A model generated the notes under the pieces. It saw only the letters and a program-made list of their open reading frames with translations, ran no database searches and was not told the DNA's origin. From Undibacterium parvum (GTDB lineage: Bacteria > Pseudomonadota > Gammaproteobacteria > Burkholderiales > Burkholderiaceae_D): DNA of 64,000 bases. Location of the stretch: contig NZ_CP034464.1 in NCBI RefSeq assembly GCF_003955735.1, positions 3,844,001-3,908,000 on the forward strand, read 5' to 3'. Positions 1 through 8,953 of the stretch are shown here, one piece after another (the first letter of the stretch is position 1; each line of letters opens with the position of its first letter). Position numbers and translations under genes: made by a program.

Positions 1-1207
1 TTTCTGCCAAACTGTCTTCATCATTAAGTTGACTACGCATCTGATCGAAGTAAGCGATCTGCAGCTTGGTACCTTGCTTGATGGTGCCGCTGTCTGGCTG
101 GTCTTGACCGAGTATCAGTTTGAGCAGGGTGGTTTTACCGGCACCGTTGTGACCGATCAGACCGATCTTGTCGCCGCGCATGATGATGCTGGAGAAGTCG
201 TTGATGATCTTCTTCTCGCCAAAGCTCTTGAAGACATTTTCCAACTCAGCCACGATCTTGCCCGAACGCTCGCCGGTGGTGACATCCAGACGTACCTGAC
301 CTTGTTGCTCGCGACGTGCGCTACGCTCTACGCGCAGATGCTCGAGGCGCTTAACGCGGCCTTCATCACGCACGCGACGCGCTTTCACGCCTTTGCGTAT
401 CCAGATTTCTTCTTGTGCCAAGAATTTATCAAACTTGGCCGCTTCGACTTCTTCCACTTCCAGTTGTTCTTCCTTGCGGATCTGGTAAGTGCTGAAGTTG
501 CCCGGGAAAGAAGTGATCTTGCCGCGATCGAGTTCTATGATGCGGGTAGTGACGTTATCGAGGAAGCTACGATCATGGGTGATGAACAGGACGCTGCCTT
601 TGAAATCGCGCAACAGACCTTCTAACCACAAGATCGATGAGAAATCCAGATGGTTGGTCGGCTCATCGAGCAGTAAAACATCGGGTGCGCTGACTAAGGC
701 GCAGGCCAGCGCCACGCGCTTTTTCATACCGCCAGAGAGGGTGCTCATGACCGCATCTTTGGACAGGTTCAGCTTGTCTAAAGTCGTCTCTACCGTGTTA
801 TTCAGGTTCCAGGCATCGGCCGCATCGATTTGCACCTGGATGTCGTGCATGCGCTCCATCAGGGCGTCGTCATTGTCGCCGCCGAACTGACCGGTGATCG
901 CTTCATATTCCAGCAACAGCGCTGGCATTTCACCCAGACCAGAGGCTACTGCATCAAACACGGTTTGATCAGGATCGAATTGCGGCTCTTGCTCTACATA
1001 GGCAATCTTGATGCCTTGTTGCATCACCAGCAAACCATCATCGAGTTTGGAGGTGCCGGCAATAATTTTCAGCAAAGACGATTTGCCGGTACCATTGCGG
1101 CCGATCAAACCGACGCGTTCTGAGGTTTCGATAGAGAATTCTGCGTGGTCTAGCAGGGCGACGTGGCCAAATGCCAACTGAGCGTTACTGAGTGAAATGA
1201 CTGCCAT
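1..1207 (-). CDS. uup: ABC-F family ATPase, Uup-like (5' part, cut by window edge)
   Basis: Reading leftward from an ATG at 1205-1207, the frame stays open to the window edge, so only about 402 N-terminal residues are visible; the C-terminus lies outside. Two ATP-binding cassettes are seen: Walker A GRNGTGKSS at about residues 36-44 with signature LSGGMKKR near residue 155 and Walker B LLLDEPTNHLD, then a second Walker A GHNGAGKTT near residue 352. There are no membrane segments, as expected for soluble ABC-F proteins, which act on ribosomes or, for Uup, are linked to DNA transposon excision and ribosome function. The N-terminal sequence resembles Uup more than EttA or YheS. The assignment to ABC-F is firm, the Uup subtype likely. 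Confidence 0.88.
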   Translation of the reverse strand, partial: MAVISLSNAQLAFGHVALLDHAEFSIETSERVGLIGRNGTGKSSLLKIIAGTSKLDDGLLVMQQGIKIAYVEQEPQFDPDQTVFDAVASGLGEMPALLLEYEAITGQFGGDNDDALMERMHDIQVQIDAADAWNLNNTVETTLDKLNLSKDAVMSTLSGGMKKRVALACALVSAPDVLLLDEPTNHLDFSSILWLEGLLRDFKGSVLFITHDRSFLDNVTTRIIELDRGKITSFPGNFSTYQIRKEEQLEVEEVEAAKFDKFLAQEEIWIRKGVKARRVRDEGRVKRLEHLRVERSARREQQGQVRLDVTTGERSGKIVAELENVFKSFGEKKIINDFSSIIMRGDKIGLIGHNGAGKTTLLKLILGQDQPDSGTIKQGTKLQIAYFDQMRSQLNDEDSLAE

Positions 1208-1362
1208 AAATACTTCTGTAGGGCTGAAAAGAGCCGATGCGGGGTAAATAAAAGGCGTATTGTACCGTAGCCAGCGATTCTTCTTAATTGATTGTTCGTG
1301 TTAGCTCATGTATTATTGCTGGCTTCGCAGAAAAAAGTGTCGTTTCGCTATTTTCCCCGCGT

Positions 1363-1437
1363 CTCTCCGTAGCACAATGGATAGTGCACATGCCTCCTAA
1401 GCGTGGGATACAAGTTCGATTCTTGTCGGAGGGACCA
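1363..1437 (+). tRNA. tRNA-Arg (anticodon CCT)
   Basis: A full cloverleaf can be folded by hand: acceptor CTCTCCG pairs with CGGAGGG, D stem GCAC/GTGC, anticodon stem CATGC/GCGTG around loop CTCCTAA (anticodon CCT, reads AGG), T stem ACAAG/CTTGT with loop TTCGATT, then discriminator A and an encoded CCA at 1435-1437. It stands alone between uup and the PhaB-like reductase gene and reads rightward, followed by a terminator-like hairpin at 1501-1535. Confidence 0.93.
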
Positions 1438-1500
1438 GCGATTTATTGCCATAAAAAATACGCACATGCTGGTTTGCCTACGTTGTTGCGTTTGACAGAG

Positions 1501-1535
1501 CCCCTTGATTCTTTATCGAACGAGGGGTTTTTTGT
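1501..1535 (+). terminator. Rho-independent terminator-like hairpin after tRNA-Arg
   Basis: CCCCTTG at 1501-1507 pairs with CGAGGGG at 1521-1527 (one G-T pair), followed by a run of six T. It lies about 65 bases past the tRNA and fits as its transcription terminator. The rest of 1536-1856 shows no convincing gene. Confidence 0.6.
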
Positions 1536-1856
1536 TGCCCGCGAGGTTTTCCACGCTCAAACGTCTGGTGCCTTGCTTGAAATTAATTTTCCCCGTTTTT
1601 GAGATTCCGCAAGCTGTCTGCTGATGCGGGCAGGGCAAAGCGCATCCAGCGATATAGAATTTAGAACAAATATACTCTTGCCCACGAAGTGCAGGAAACG
1701 CGCGAAAAGTCCAAAGGCGCGGCGCTTGATTCCCGGGCGTAATTGCGTATTCGCTTGTTTGAGTCTTTGGTGTTTTTGGTGTTTTTTGTGGAAAAGGTTT
1801 TGCCTTTGTGTAAATACGCAGTCTTTACCATCAGCTAGCCCAATAAAGGAAAGATT

Positions 1857-2582
1857 ATGTCTCGTATCGCAATCGTCACAGGTGGAACCCGCGGTCTGGG
1901 CAAAGCGATTTCGCTGTCGCTGCAGGCGGCTGGTCATCAGGTCGCAGCCGTGTATCGCAATAACACCGAGGCGGCGCAGGCGTTTTCGCAAGTGAGCAAG
2001 ATACCTGTGTTTCAGTGGGATGTCGCCGATTTTGAGGCATGTCGCAGCGGTATTGCCGCCGTCGAACAGCAATTGGGCGGCGCGGTTGATATCCTGGTCA
2101 ATAACGCCGGCATTACCAGTGACGCTGTATTGCATCGCATGAGCCACGAGCAATGGTGGAAGGTCATCAATACCAATCTGGGCTCGATGTTCAATATGTC
2201 GCGCCACGTGATCGAAGGTATGCGCGAGCGCGGCTATGGGCGCATCGTCAATATCAGTTCCATCAATGGTGAAAAAGGTCAGCTGGGTCAGAGTAATTAT
2301 GCCGCTGCCAAAGCCGGGATCTTGGGATTTACCAAGGCGCTGGCGCTGGAAAGTGCGCGTAAAAATATCACGGTTAATGCAATCGCACCGGGCTATTGCG
2401 AGACAGATATGGTGGCAGCGGTATCGCCCGAAGTCTTGCAGGGAATTATTGCTGGGATACCGGTAGGACGGCTAGGTTCTCCCGCCGACATCGCGCGCAT
2501 GGTGGCGTTCTTGGTTGACGAACAAGCCGGTTACATCACCGGGGCCACCTTTGATATCAATGGCGGTCAGTATATGTCGTAG
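1857..2582 (+). CDS. phaB: Acetoacetyl-CoA reductase-like SDR (PhaB family)
   Basis: A 241-residue short-chain dehydrogenase/reductase. The N-terminal Rossmann motif TGGTRGLG (residues 8-15), the NNAG motif, the catalytic Ser (ISSINGEKGQ), YAAAK (Tyr and Lys) and the APGYCETDM segment are all present. The NGEKGQLGQSNY stretch and the C-terminal GATFDINGGQYMS match PhaB, which reduces acetoacetyl-CoA to (R)-3-hydroxybutyryl-CoA with NADPH for polyhydroxybutyrate synthesis, rather than FabG. The start is supported by AAAGGAAAG just upstream. No phaA or phaC lies alongside, so a FabG-like role cannot be excluded. Confidence 0.8.
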   Translation: MSRIAIVTGGTRGLGKAISLSLQAAGHQVAAVYRNNTEAAQAFSQVSKIPVFQWDVADFEACRSGIAAVEQQLGGAVDILVNNAGITSDAVLHRMSHEQWWKVINTNLGSMFNMSRHVIEGMRERGYGRIVNISSINGEKGQLGQSNYAAAKAGILGFTKALALESARKNITVNAIAPGYCETDMVAAVSPEVLQGIIAGIPVGRLGSPADIARMVAFLVDEQAGYITGATFDINGGQYMS

Positions 2583-3067
2583 CCCTTTGTATCTTGACCA
2601 CGGAAATCTTCACTCCAGGGTTCTTTATTCCGAGGTTCTTCATTTACTACTCAAGCGTGGTTGACGGCTGCGATGACGATGCGGCACTGTTGTCAAAACA
2701 TGTCAGCGTTTTCGATTAGAGTTTAACTTCGGTTTTTCTAGTTGAGCTGTTGCAAGCTACTCTTGAGGGTTTTGTTCCGAACATATCACTTCTCTAATTG
2801 CTGATATTTTCGTTCTTCTTGTTGCCATCCTCTTAAAAATACACCGTTATGCACGATGTATATCTAATTTTTTTCTGGCCGTGTATGTGCGCATAGTGGC
2901 TTCGGATAGGCGTTGACTTTGCGTTTTCAATACACTACTGTATGTAGTCATAAATGCACGCAATATCGATAATTTATCTCGTTTTTTTTATGGGTATAGA
3001 GCAGCGTCGTTGATGTGGTGACGGCTGTTTTTTTTCGTTACATTTTTGGATTGATACCAACACGGCT
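2583..3067. other. Intergenic stretch without a recognisable gene
   Basis: About 485 AT-rich bases between the reductase and the acyl-CoA ligase. No ORF with coding character and no RNA gene is seen. A weak promoter-like TTGACT near 2913 with 17-base spacing to a poor -10 could serve the downstream ligase gene. Otherwise nothing can be supported. Confidence 0.4.
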
Positions 3068-4744
3068 ATGGAAAAAATTTGGATTAACAGTTATTCCTCC
3101 GGGGTTCCGGCGGAGATTGATGTGAGCGCGTATGACTCTTTGGGTGATTACTTTGATCATGCCGTTGCTCAATTTGCCGACCGTACGGCGTTCATTAGTG
3201 GCTCTACCGGTGTGGCGATCACTTATCGTCAGCTGGAACAATATAGCCGTAATCTTGCGGCATATTTTCAGAGCGTATTGGGTTTGCCGAAAGGTGCGCG
3301 GGTTGCTCTGATGATGCCCAATATTTTGCAGTATCCGATTTGTCTGTATGGTCTGTTGCGCGCCGGCTATGTGGTGGTCAATGTCAATCCTATGTACACC
3401 GCACGTGAGCTAGAGCATCAGTTGCGCGACTCAGGTGCTCAGGCCATGGTCGTGGTTGAATTGTTCGCGCATATCCTGGAAAAAGTGATCGCCAACACCA
3501 GTCTGAGTAAGGTCGTCGTTACCGGCTTGGCCGACATGATGCCTTTTCCCAAGCGTGTAATGGGCAACTTCATTATCCGCAGAATCAAAAAAATGATACC
3601 GGATTACACATTGCCGGGTAGCATCAGTTTTCTCGATATGCTGGGCGCTGGCGCCGCAAGTAGCTTTAGTCCGGTCAAGATGCAGCGGCAGGATATCGCG
3701 TTCTTACAGTACACCGGCGGTACAACCGGCGTCTCCAAAGGCGCAATGTTGAGTCATTTAAATATCTTGGCCAATGTGAAGCAAACCCAGGTCTGGAGCG
3801 ATCCCTTCATTGATAAAAACGAGCAGTTGACCAGCATCACCGCGATTCCGCTGTATCACATCTTTGCCTTAACGGCGAGCCTCGGGTTTATAGCCATGGG
3901 CGGCAGTAATGTTCTGGTGGCAGATCCGCGCAACATACCTGGCTTTGTCAGCGTGCTGGCTAAGTATCCGTTCGCCTCTCTGCCTGCAGTAAATACCTTA
4001 TTTAATGGCTTGCTCAATGATGCCGGTTTTGCCAAGGTCGATTTTAGCCGCCTGCGTTTCGCACTCGGCGGTGGTGCGGCCGTGCAACGATCAGTTGCCG
4101 AACGCTGGCAAAACGTTACCGGCGCACCTTTGATCGAGGCTTATGGTTTAACTGAGTGTTCGCCCGCAGTCAGCATGAACCCTCTGTGTCTGGGTGTATA
4201 CAACGGCAGCATAGGCTTACCGCTGCCATCGACCGAGGTGTCGATACGTAATGAGGCAGGAGAGGAGTTGCCGTTGGGCGCCGCTGGCGAACTCTGCGTG
4301 AAAGGGCCACAAGTGATGGCTGGTTACTGGAATCTTCCGAAGGAAACCGCTGCAGTGATGACTAACGATGGTTTTTTGCGTACCGGCGACGTGGCGCAAA
4401 TGGATGAAAAAGGGTTTTTGAAATTGGTTGACCGGCTCAAGGACATGATCCTGGTGTCGGGCTTCAATGTCTACCCCAATGAAATTGAAGAAGTGGTGAT
4501 GATGCATGCTGACGTATTGGAGGTGGCGGCGGTGGGCAAGTTTGATGCCGGTAGTGGTGAGGCGGTCAAGATTTTCGTAGTCAAGAAGAATGCGACGCTG
4601 ACTGAAGAAAGCCTGCTTAAGCATTGCCGGGAAAATTTGACGGGCTACAAAATGCCTCGCCAGGTGGTATTTCTCGATGATCTTCCCAAGAGCAATGTAG
4701 GGAAAATTTTGCGGCGTGATTTGCGTGAGCTTCATGCAAGTTGA
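3068..4744 (+). CDS. fadD: Long-chain fatty acid--CoA ligase, FadD-like
   Basis: A 558-residue member of the ANL adenylating superfamily, the usual length of FadD. The ATP/AMP-binding loop YTGGTTGVSKGA lies near residues 216-227, followed by AYGLTECSP and the C-terminal hinge TGDVAQMDEKGFLKLVDRLK (GD plus the DRLKD linker), then the catalytic-lysine region PKSNVGKILRR. These show activation of a carboxylate to acyl-AMP and thioesterification with CoA; the overall pattern is that of medium/long-chain fatty acids. The next gene starts 30 bases downstream on the same strand, so both are probably co-transcribed. Confidence 0.9.
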   Translation: MEKIWINSYSSGVPAEIDVSAYDSLGDYFDHAVAQFADRTAFISGSTGVAITYRQLEQYSRNLAAYFQSVLGLPKGARVALMMPNILQYPICLYGLLRAGYVVVNVNPMYTARELEHQLRDSGAQAMVVVELFAHILEKVIANTSLSKVVVTGLADMMPFPKRVMGNFIIRRIKKMIPDYTLPGSISFLDMLGAGAASSFSPVKMQRQDIAFLQYTGGTTGVSKGAMLSHLNILANVKQTQVWSDPFIDKNEQLTSITAIPLYHIFALTASLGFIAMGGSNVLVADPRNIPGFVSVLAKYPFASLPAVNTLFNGLLNDAGFAKVDFSRLRFALGGGAAVQRSVAERWQNVTGAPLIEAYGLTECSPAVSMNPLCLGVYNGSIGLPLPSTEVSIRNEAGEELPLGAAGELCVKGPQVMAGYWNLPKETAAVMTNDGFLRTGDVAQMDEKGFLKLVDRLKDMILVSGFNVYPNEIEEVVMMHADVLEVAAVGKFDAGSGEAVKIFVVKKNATLTEESLLKHCRENLTGYKMPRQVVFLDDLPKSNVGKILRRDLRELHAS

Positions 4745-4774
4745 TGCGATTCAATATAAACAAGGAGAGCACTG

Positions 4775-5608
4775 ATGAGCGATTTAATAGTGAGACGTCT
4801 TTTGATCGATATGAAAAGCCCGATTGCCAGCCGCTGGAATGGTGGCGACGCGTTTCGCTCGGCATTTTTCAACGCCTTGTCGATGAGTTTTCCGGTTGGC
4901 GAGCAATATTTTATAGACTCGGTAAGGAACGGTTTAAAAAGTCTGCGGGAACCAGAGCGAGAACGTTTTGACGCGGAAGTGCGGGGCTTTATCGGCCAGG
5001 AGGCGACCCACCGTCGCCTTCACACTTTGTTTAACGGACATCTCGATAAGTTAGGCTACACGAATGAAATTGAAGCGCGCGCGATTAAACGCATCAAGGC
5101 TAATGCTGCCTATAATTTGCGTGCACACGTCGCTGCCACAGCCGCCACTGAACATTTCACAGCCCTATTTGCGGATTGGATATTAAGGCATCCTGAAGCT
5201 TTGGCTGATACCGAGCCGCGTTTGCAAACCTTATGGCAGTGGCATTGCGCTGAAGAGTCCGAGCATCGCAATGCCGCCTTCGATATCTATGTGGCGATGG
5301 GCGGCGAGCATGCTTGGCGCATCAGAGCCTTTTATTATATTTCTCTGATTTTCATGATGGACCTGACACGCCAGACTTTGCGCAATCTTTGGCATGATTC
5401 CAGTCTGTTTTCATTTTCGACCTGGCGCAGTGCGGCTAAGTTTTTGTTTGCCAAAGATGGTTTGATACGGGGCAATATCGGTCTATGGCGTGATTATCTA
5501 TCGCCCGATTTTCATCCCAGTCAACATGAATCGAGCTTGTCGCAACAATGGCTAATCGCGAACGCGACGCAGTTTGCCGTAGTCGGCCAGGTCGAACCTG
5601 CTAAGTGA
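4775..5608 (+). CDS. Predicted metal-dependent hydrolase (PF10118-type, ferritin-like)
   Basis: A 277-residue soluble protein. Conserved acidic and histidine residues are arranged as in ferritin-like di-metal helices: IGQEATHRR (about residues 72-80), ATEHF (about 125-129) and CAEESEHRNAAF (about 154-165). This matches the family known as predicted metal-dependent hydrolases, often next to acyl-CoA ligase and TetR genes; the actual substrate is unknown. AAGGAGAG upstream supports the ATG at 4775. It follows the FadD-like gene by 30 bases and is convergent with a TetR gene. The stop codon lies in a 13-base tandem repeat (see 5595-5659). Confidence 0.8.
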   Translation: MSDLIVRRLLIDMKSPIASRWNGGDAFRSAFFNALSMSFPVGEQYFIDSVRNGLKSLREPERERFDAEVRGFIGQEATHRRLHTLFNGHLDKLGYTNEIEARAIKRIKANAAYNLRAHVAATAATEHFTALFADWILRHPEALADTEPRLQTLWQWHCAEESEHRNAAFDIYVAMGGEHAWRIRAFYYISLIFMMDLTRQTLRNLWHDSSLFSFSTWRSAAKFLFAKDGLIRGNIGLWRDYLSPDFHPSQHESSLSQQWLIANATQFAVVGQVEPAK

Positions 5609-5659
5609 ACCTGCTAAGTGAGCCAGCTAAATGAGCCAGCTAAATGAGCCGGCTCATTT
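5595..5659. repeat. 13-bp tandem repeat ending in an 18-bp perfect palindrome
   Basis: Five consecutive 13-base units: AACCTGCTAAGTG twice, AGCCAGCTAAATG twice, then a diverged AGCCGGCTCATTT. The first two units include the last codons and TGA stop of the upstream gene. The last junction forms the perfect palindrome AAATGAGCCGGCTCATTT (5642-5659), which could act as a hairpin between the convergent hydrolase and TetR genes. Confidence 0.85.
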
Positions 5660-5680
5660 GCGCGACACGCTAATGTTTGT

Positions 5681-6280
5681 TTATAAGGCTTGTTGTTGGA
5701 TCAGGTAGGTGGCGATGATATTTTTTAGGTGGTTTTTTAGTTGCGGCGAATTTGCAGGGCGGCTAAGAGCCTGAAAGCTGCCGACCAGGGCAAGGTAAAA
5801 CAAGGAGGCCAGTTCGCTTGCTTTCTTGCTGTCATTGGTCAATCTCTGGAACTTACTTTCAAATAAATGCATGCGTGTCTGATCTACCTCGGTCAGCATG
5901 CTGGCCACGGCTGTATCGCGTCGTCCCAGGCCGCGCAGGGCGAGTTCAAAGCGCATATTTTCCAGATCCTCGCCTGCCTGCGATAAGGCAGCCTCCAGCA
6001 AATGTTCCAGGTCTGCCCGTGGGTCAGCCAGAAGATCGGTTCTAAGGCGTAGATTTTGTTCTTGCTCGTGCTCTCGCCAACGAGTCAGTAAGGCGCTGAC
6101 CAGTTCGGCATGATCAGCAAAGTGCCAGTAAAAACTTCCCCGCGTTACCCCTAATTTATCTGCCAGCACTAACACCCTGATATTGTCAAAGCCCGCTTCC
6201 ACCACAGCCCTGAAAGCTGCATCGAGCCAGGCATCTCTGGTCAGCCTTTGTGCGGAGGGGGGGGTCTTTACAGGTGTCAT
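5681..6280 (-). CDS. TetR/AcrR family transcriptional regulator
   Basis: A protein of about 199 residues with an N-terminal TetR helix-turn-helix (LTRDAWLDAAFRAVVEAGF, then VLADKLGVTRGSFYWHFADH) and a variable, mostly helical ligand-binding C-terminus. The frame continues upstream to 6361, but the ATG at 6280 (MTPVKTPPSAQR) is placed better relative to the domain. It is convergent with the FadD-like/hydrolase pair and may regulate it, as TetR members commonly control neighbouring lipid genes; that is inference. Confidence 0.88.
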   Translation of the reverse strand: MTPVKTPPSAQRLTRDAWLDAAFRAVVEAGFDNIRVLVLADKLGVTRGSFYWHFADHAELVSALLTRWREHEQEQNLRLRTDLLADPRADLEHLLEAALSQAGEDLENMRFELALRGLGRRDTAVASMLTEVDQTRMHLFESKFQRLTNDSKKASELASLFYLALVGSFQALSRPANSPQLKNHLKNIIATYLIQQQAL

Positions 6281-6472
6281 ATGTCGGATGTTGTAGTGGA
6301 GCGATTGCTGAGACTTTGCGTGACCTTTGAGGTCGTCTATTTTACGGCCATACATGGGCAAGGCCTAGAGAACTACATAAATTAGATTGTTTATGCGAAT
6401 TTTCATAAAAACTGTCCGGAGAATGAGGGGGAAACCAAAAGTCGACGGGTGGCGCTACTCTGTGCACTATGC

Positions 6473-6501
6473 TTGGTCGTGCCACAGGCTGCAGGTATAA
6501 T
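6473..6501 (+). promoter_or_regulatory. Candidate sigma-70 promoter for pyrF
   Basis: TTGGTC (6473-6478) and a perfect TATAAT (6496-6501) are separated by exactly 17 bases. A transcript from here would start near 6508 and carry a leader of about 140 bases before the pyrF ATG. The TetR-pyrF gap (6281-6649) holds no other supported feature. Confidence 0.55.
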
Positions 6502-6649
6502 GATGCCGTTTTGTGCAGTTGCACATCCGGGATCGTCTAAAAAACTATTCGGCCGTATTGCCGCAGTGTGCGCCTTGCGCTACAGTCCGGAGCAATATTC
6601 TCGGGACCAGCTTTTTAGACCTTGCCATACCTCTTTGCAAAGCCACATC

Positions 6650-7468
6650 ATGACTTTTATACAAAAACTTTCGGCCGCTTGGGCTAGCAATAATTCTCTG
6701 CTGTGCGTCGGTCTTGATCCTGACGTGAATAAATTCCCAGCTGAACTGGCGCAGCAGCCGGATGCTATTTTTGCGTTCTGCAAAACCATGATCGATGCCA
6801 CTGCCGATCTGGCTTGCTCGTTCAAGCCACAGATCGCCTATTTCGCGGCGCTGCGCGCTGAAGACCAGTTAGAAGATATCTGCCGCTACATCAAGCGCAC
6901 TTATCCTACCATTCCGATTATTCTAGACGCCAAGCGTGGCGATATCGGCGCCACTGCTGAGCAATATGCGCGTGAAGCCTTTGAGCGTTATGACGCCGAT
7001 GCCGTGACGGTCAACCCTTACATGGGCTTTGATTCGGTGGCACCGTATATGGAATGGACGGACCGCGGCGCGATTGTGCTGTGCCGCACCTCGAACGCGG
7101 GCGGTTCTGATCTGCAGTTCTTAAATGTCGATGGTAAGCCGCTGTATCAGCACGTGGCACAACTGGTGGCCGACAAATGGAATACCAATGGACAGTGTGC
7201 TTTGGTCGTTGGCGCCACCTTCCCGAATGAATTGGCACAGGTACGCAGCATCATCGGTGATATGCCTTTGCTGGTGCCTGGCATAGGCGCGCAAGGCGGT
7301 GATGTGGCCGCTACCGTGGCTGCCGGTAAAACGGCCGATGGCACCGGCATGATGATCAACTCTTCACGCGCTATTTTGTATGCAAAACCTTTGGCGGATG
7401 AGTCTTATACTCAGGCGGCACGCCGCGTTGCGCTGGAAACCCGCGATGCAATTAATGCTTGCCGTTAA
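6650..7468 (+). CDS. pyrF: Orotidine 5'-phosphate decarboxylase (PyrF, type 2)
   Basis: A 272-residue protein that decarboxylates OMP to UMP, the last step of de novo pyrimidine synthesis. The catalytic motif DAKRGDIG lies near residues 87-94, with CVGLDPD near the N-terminus and [10 protein letters not shown] for phosphate binding towards the C-terminus. Length and motifs fit the longer type 2 enzyme found in betaproteobacteria. The frame is open upstream to 6449, but [11 protein letters not shown] from 6650 is the conserved start. A bidirectional terminator follows. Confidence 0.94.
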   Translation: MTFIQKLSAAWASNNSLLCVGLDPDVNKFPAELAQQPDAIFAFCKTMIDATADLACSFKPQIAYFAALRAEDQLEDICRYIKRTYPTIPIILDAKRGDIGATAEQYAREAFERYDADAVTVNPYMGFDSVAPYMEWTDRGAIVLCRTSNAGGSDLQFLNVDGKPLYQHVAQLVADKWNTNGQCALVVGATFPNELAQVRSIIGDMPLLVPGIGAQGGDVAATVAAGKTADGTGMMINSSRAILYAKPLADESYTQAARRVALETRDAINACR

Positions 7469-7516
7469 GTTATAGGCGAGCTTGTAAGCGAACTTGTAGG
7501 CTAGTGAGTGGTGAAA

Positions 7517-7546
7517 TAAAAAAGGAGCGCTAAGCTCCTTTTTTAT
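7517..7546. terminator. Bidirectional terminator between pyrF and pncC
   Basis: AAAAAAGGAGC, a short loop, then GCTCCTTTTTT: a perfect hairpin with an A run on one side and a T run on the other, between two convergent genes. It can terminate pyrF and pncC from both sides. Confidence 0.9.
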
Positions 7547-7557
7547 TTTCGTGCCAC

Positions 7558-8043
7558 TTAAATTTCATCCAGATAACGTTGCAGCCGCTCTAGCGCATAG
7601 ACTATGGTTTGTTCGCGTACCGCATGGCGGTCGCCCGCGAATACCCGTCTTTCTGTATGCGTTACGCCACCGACTACCCAGCCAAAACAGATGGTGCCGA
7701 CTGGCTTGCCCGGTACTGCGCCGGTGGGGCCGGCGATGCCGGTGGTGGAGACGGCCACATGCGCCTCGGTGAGTGCTAATGCGCCTTCGGCCATGGCGGC
7801 AGCAATCTCTTCACTGACCGCGCCATGTTGGGCGATCAGGGCGTCTGGGATATTCAGAAGTTCGGTTTTTGAAGCGTTTGAGTATGTTACAAAGCCACAG
7901 TCAAACCATTCGGAACATCCAGCCACTTCGGTGACGGCTTGGCAGACCCCGCCACCCGTGCAGGATTCGGCTATCGTCAGCAATAACTTACGCGATTTTA
8001 GTGCCTCGCCCAATTTTTCTGCCAGTTGTATAGCGTTCTGCAT
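7558..8043 (-). CDS. pncC: Nicotinamide-nucleotide amidohydrolase (PncC / CinA C-terminal domain)
   Basis: A 161-residue stand-alone CinA C-terminal domain. Motifs AESCTGGG (about residues 25-32), the FVTYSNASK segment, HGAVSEE and STTGIAGPTG are those of PncC, which deamidates nicotinamide mononucleotide to nicotinate mononucleotide in pyridine nucleotide recycling. The long CinA N-terminal domain is absent, as in many proteobacteria. It ends against pyrF; in related bacteria it is often next to pgpA, but here two other genes lie between. Confidence 0.92.
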   Translation of the reverse strand: MQNAIQLAEKLGEALKSRKLLLTIAESCTGGGVCQAVTEVAGCSEWFDCGFVTYSNASKTELLNIPDALIAQHGAVSEEIAAAMAEGALALTEAHVAVSTTGIAGPTGAVPGKPVGTICFGWVVGGVTHTERRVFAGDRHAVREQTIVYALERLQRYLDEI

Positions 8044-8176
8044 GGCATGCTCTCCTCGGATGGTGGGTGTAGAAATACTTTACCACTTTGTGACTGGGAT
8101 TTTGCGGTTTTTCTATAGAGAGAAGAGAAAAAAACAAGTAAAATTAGCAACACGGTCTGAGTAAAAAAATAGATCG

Positions 8177-8270
8177 AGAAGTTCCCAGAACCGATTGCCC
8201 AATATCCATGGGCCTTCCAGGCCCAAAAGGCGCGCAAAGGCGCATGGATATTGCGCGCACGGTTTGGCGC
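8177..8270. repeat. Dispersed hairpin repeat, family B copy 1
   Basis: Imperfect inverted repeat: CAATATCCATG at 8200-8210 faces CATGGATATTG at 8243-8253. The flanks AGAAGTTCCC, CGATTGCCC and GGTTTGGC are shared with the copy at 38914-39006. It lies between pncC and the small secreted protein gene (gap 8044-8479). Confidence 0.75.
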
Positions 8271-8350
8271 TTGCGCTCGCTTTGTGTGCGGCTTGTTTTT
8301 CAGTTCGCGTAAATTTACTGATCAAGCTGCCAAGTGCTGGCCGTGCTTGC

Positions 8351-8356
8351 TATAAT
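8351..8356 (+). promoter_or_regulatory. Candidate -10 element for the secreted protein gene
   Basis: A perfect TATAAT inside TTGCTATAAT lies about 125 bases upstream of the ATG at 8480. No good -35 box is seen at 17 bases, so this is only a candidate extended -10 type promoter. Confidence 0.35.
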
Positions 8357-8479
8357 CGAAACCCTAGCTTGTCTGTGTCGTAGTTGCTTAATTCAATCAC
8401 TTAATTGAATAAGTAAGCACGCAAGCAAACCCAGAGTAAGCACGCCAATAATTCAACTATTAAGAATGAGACTAACAAG

Positions 8480-8893
8480 ATGAAACGAGCACTGACTTCT
8501 GTATTTTTGGGCGCAGCCCTATTGGTTTCCGCTAACGCCATGGCCGCAGCGCCAAAATTTGCGGTTAAAAATAATGCCCCAGTGGCCTTGATCGACGATG
8601 CCGGCGCGCGCGCAATTTGGCTAGAAAATTTGCCAGAAGCGACGGCCCTTAAATATCCAGTGAAAAAACTCGGTTACCTGAGCGAAGTCAATGGCGGTTT
8701 TGATGACCATAAAAATTGCGTGGTCGTTGCGCGTGCTATGCAAGTGCCAGTCAGCGGTAAAAACTTCATTTACGAACCTAAGAAAACCTCGATTACTCTG
8801 GCGACCCAAGCCGGTGCCACACCTGAACAATGCAGTGCCTTGGCTAAAGTGAAGTTGAAAGAAGCAGTGCAGTCGTTGGTCGCCGCTTTGTAA
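8480..8893 (+). CDS. Small secreted protein of unknown function
   Basis: A 137-residue protein with a clear Sec signal peptide: MKR, a hydrophobic core, and a likely cleavage after NAMA-A around residues 23-24. The mature part is lysine-rich, with two Cys residues (CVVVARAM and EQCSALAK) that could form a disulphide in the periplasm. I do not recognise the family. It is monocistronic, framed by a repeat upstream and a terminator downstream. The ribosome-binding site is weak. Confidence 0.72.
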   Translation: MKRALTSVFLGAALLVSANAMAAAPKFAVKNNAPVALIDDAGARAIWLENLPEATALKYPVKKLGYLSEVNGGFDDHKNCVVVARAMQVPVSGKNFIYEPKKTSITLATQAGATPEQCSALAKVKLKEAVQSLVAAL

Positions 8894-8913
8894 TTTGGTG
8901 TTGATTCAGAAAT

Positions 8914-8944
8914 AAAAAAAGCGATGCAAGGCATCGCTTTTTTT
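8914..8944. terminator. Bidirectional terminator
   Basis: AAAAAAAGCGATGC, loop AAG, GCATCGCTTTTTTT: a perfect stem with A and T runs between the secreted protein gene and the convergent DUF3667 gene. Confidence 0.92.
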
Positions 8945-8953
8945 ATGGCTAGC

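Noticed and set aside
1288-1602. A 104-residue frame across the tRNA-Arg
   Set aside because: It overlaps the tRNA gene and its terminator and has no coding character.
6545-6600. Similarity of the pyrF leader to the inside of the 121-bp element
   Set aside because: Only short words (GTATTGC, GCGCCTTGCGCT) are shared and no terminal repeats are found; too weak to call a copy.
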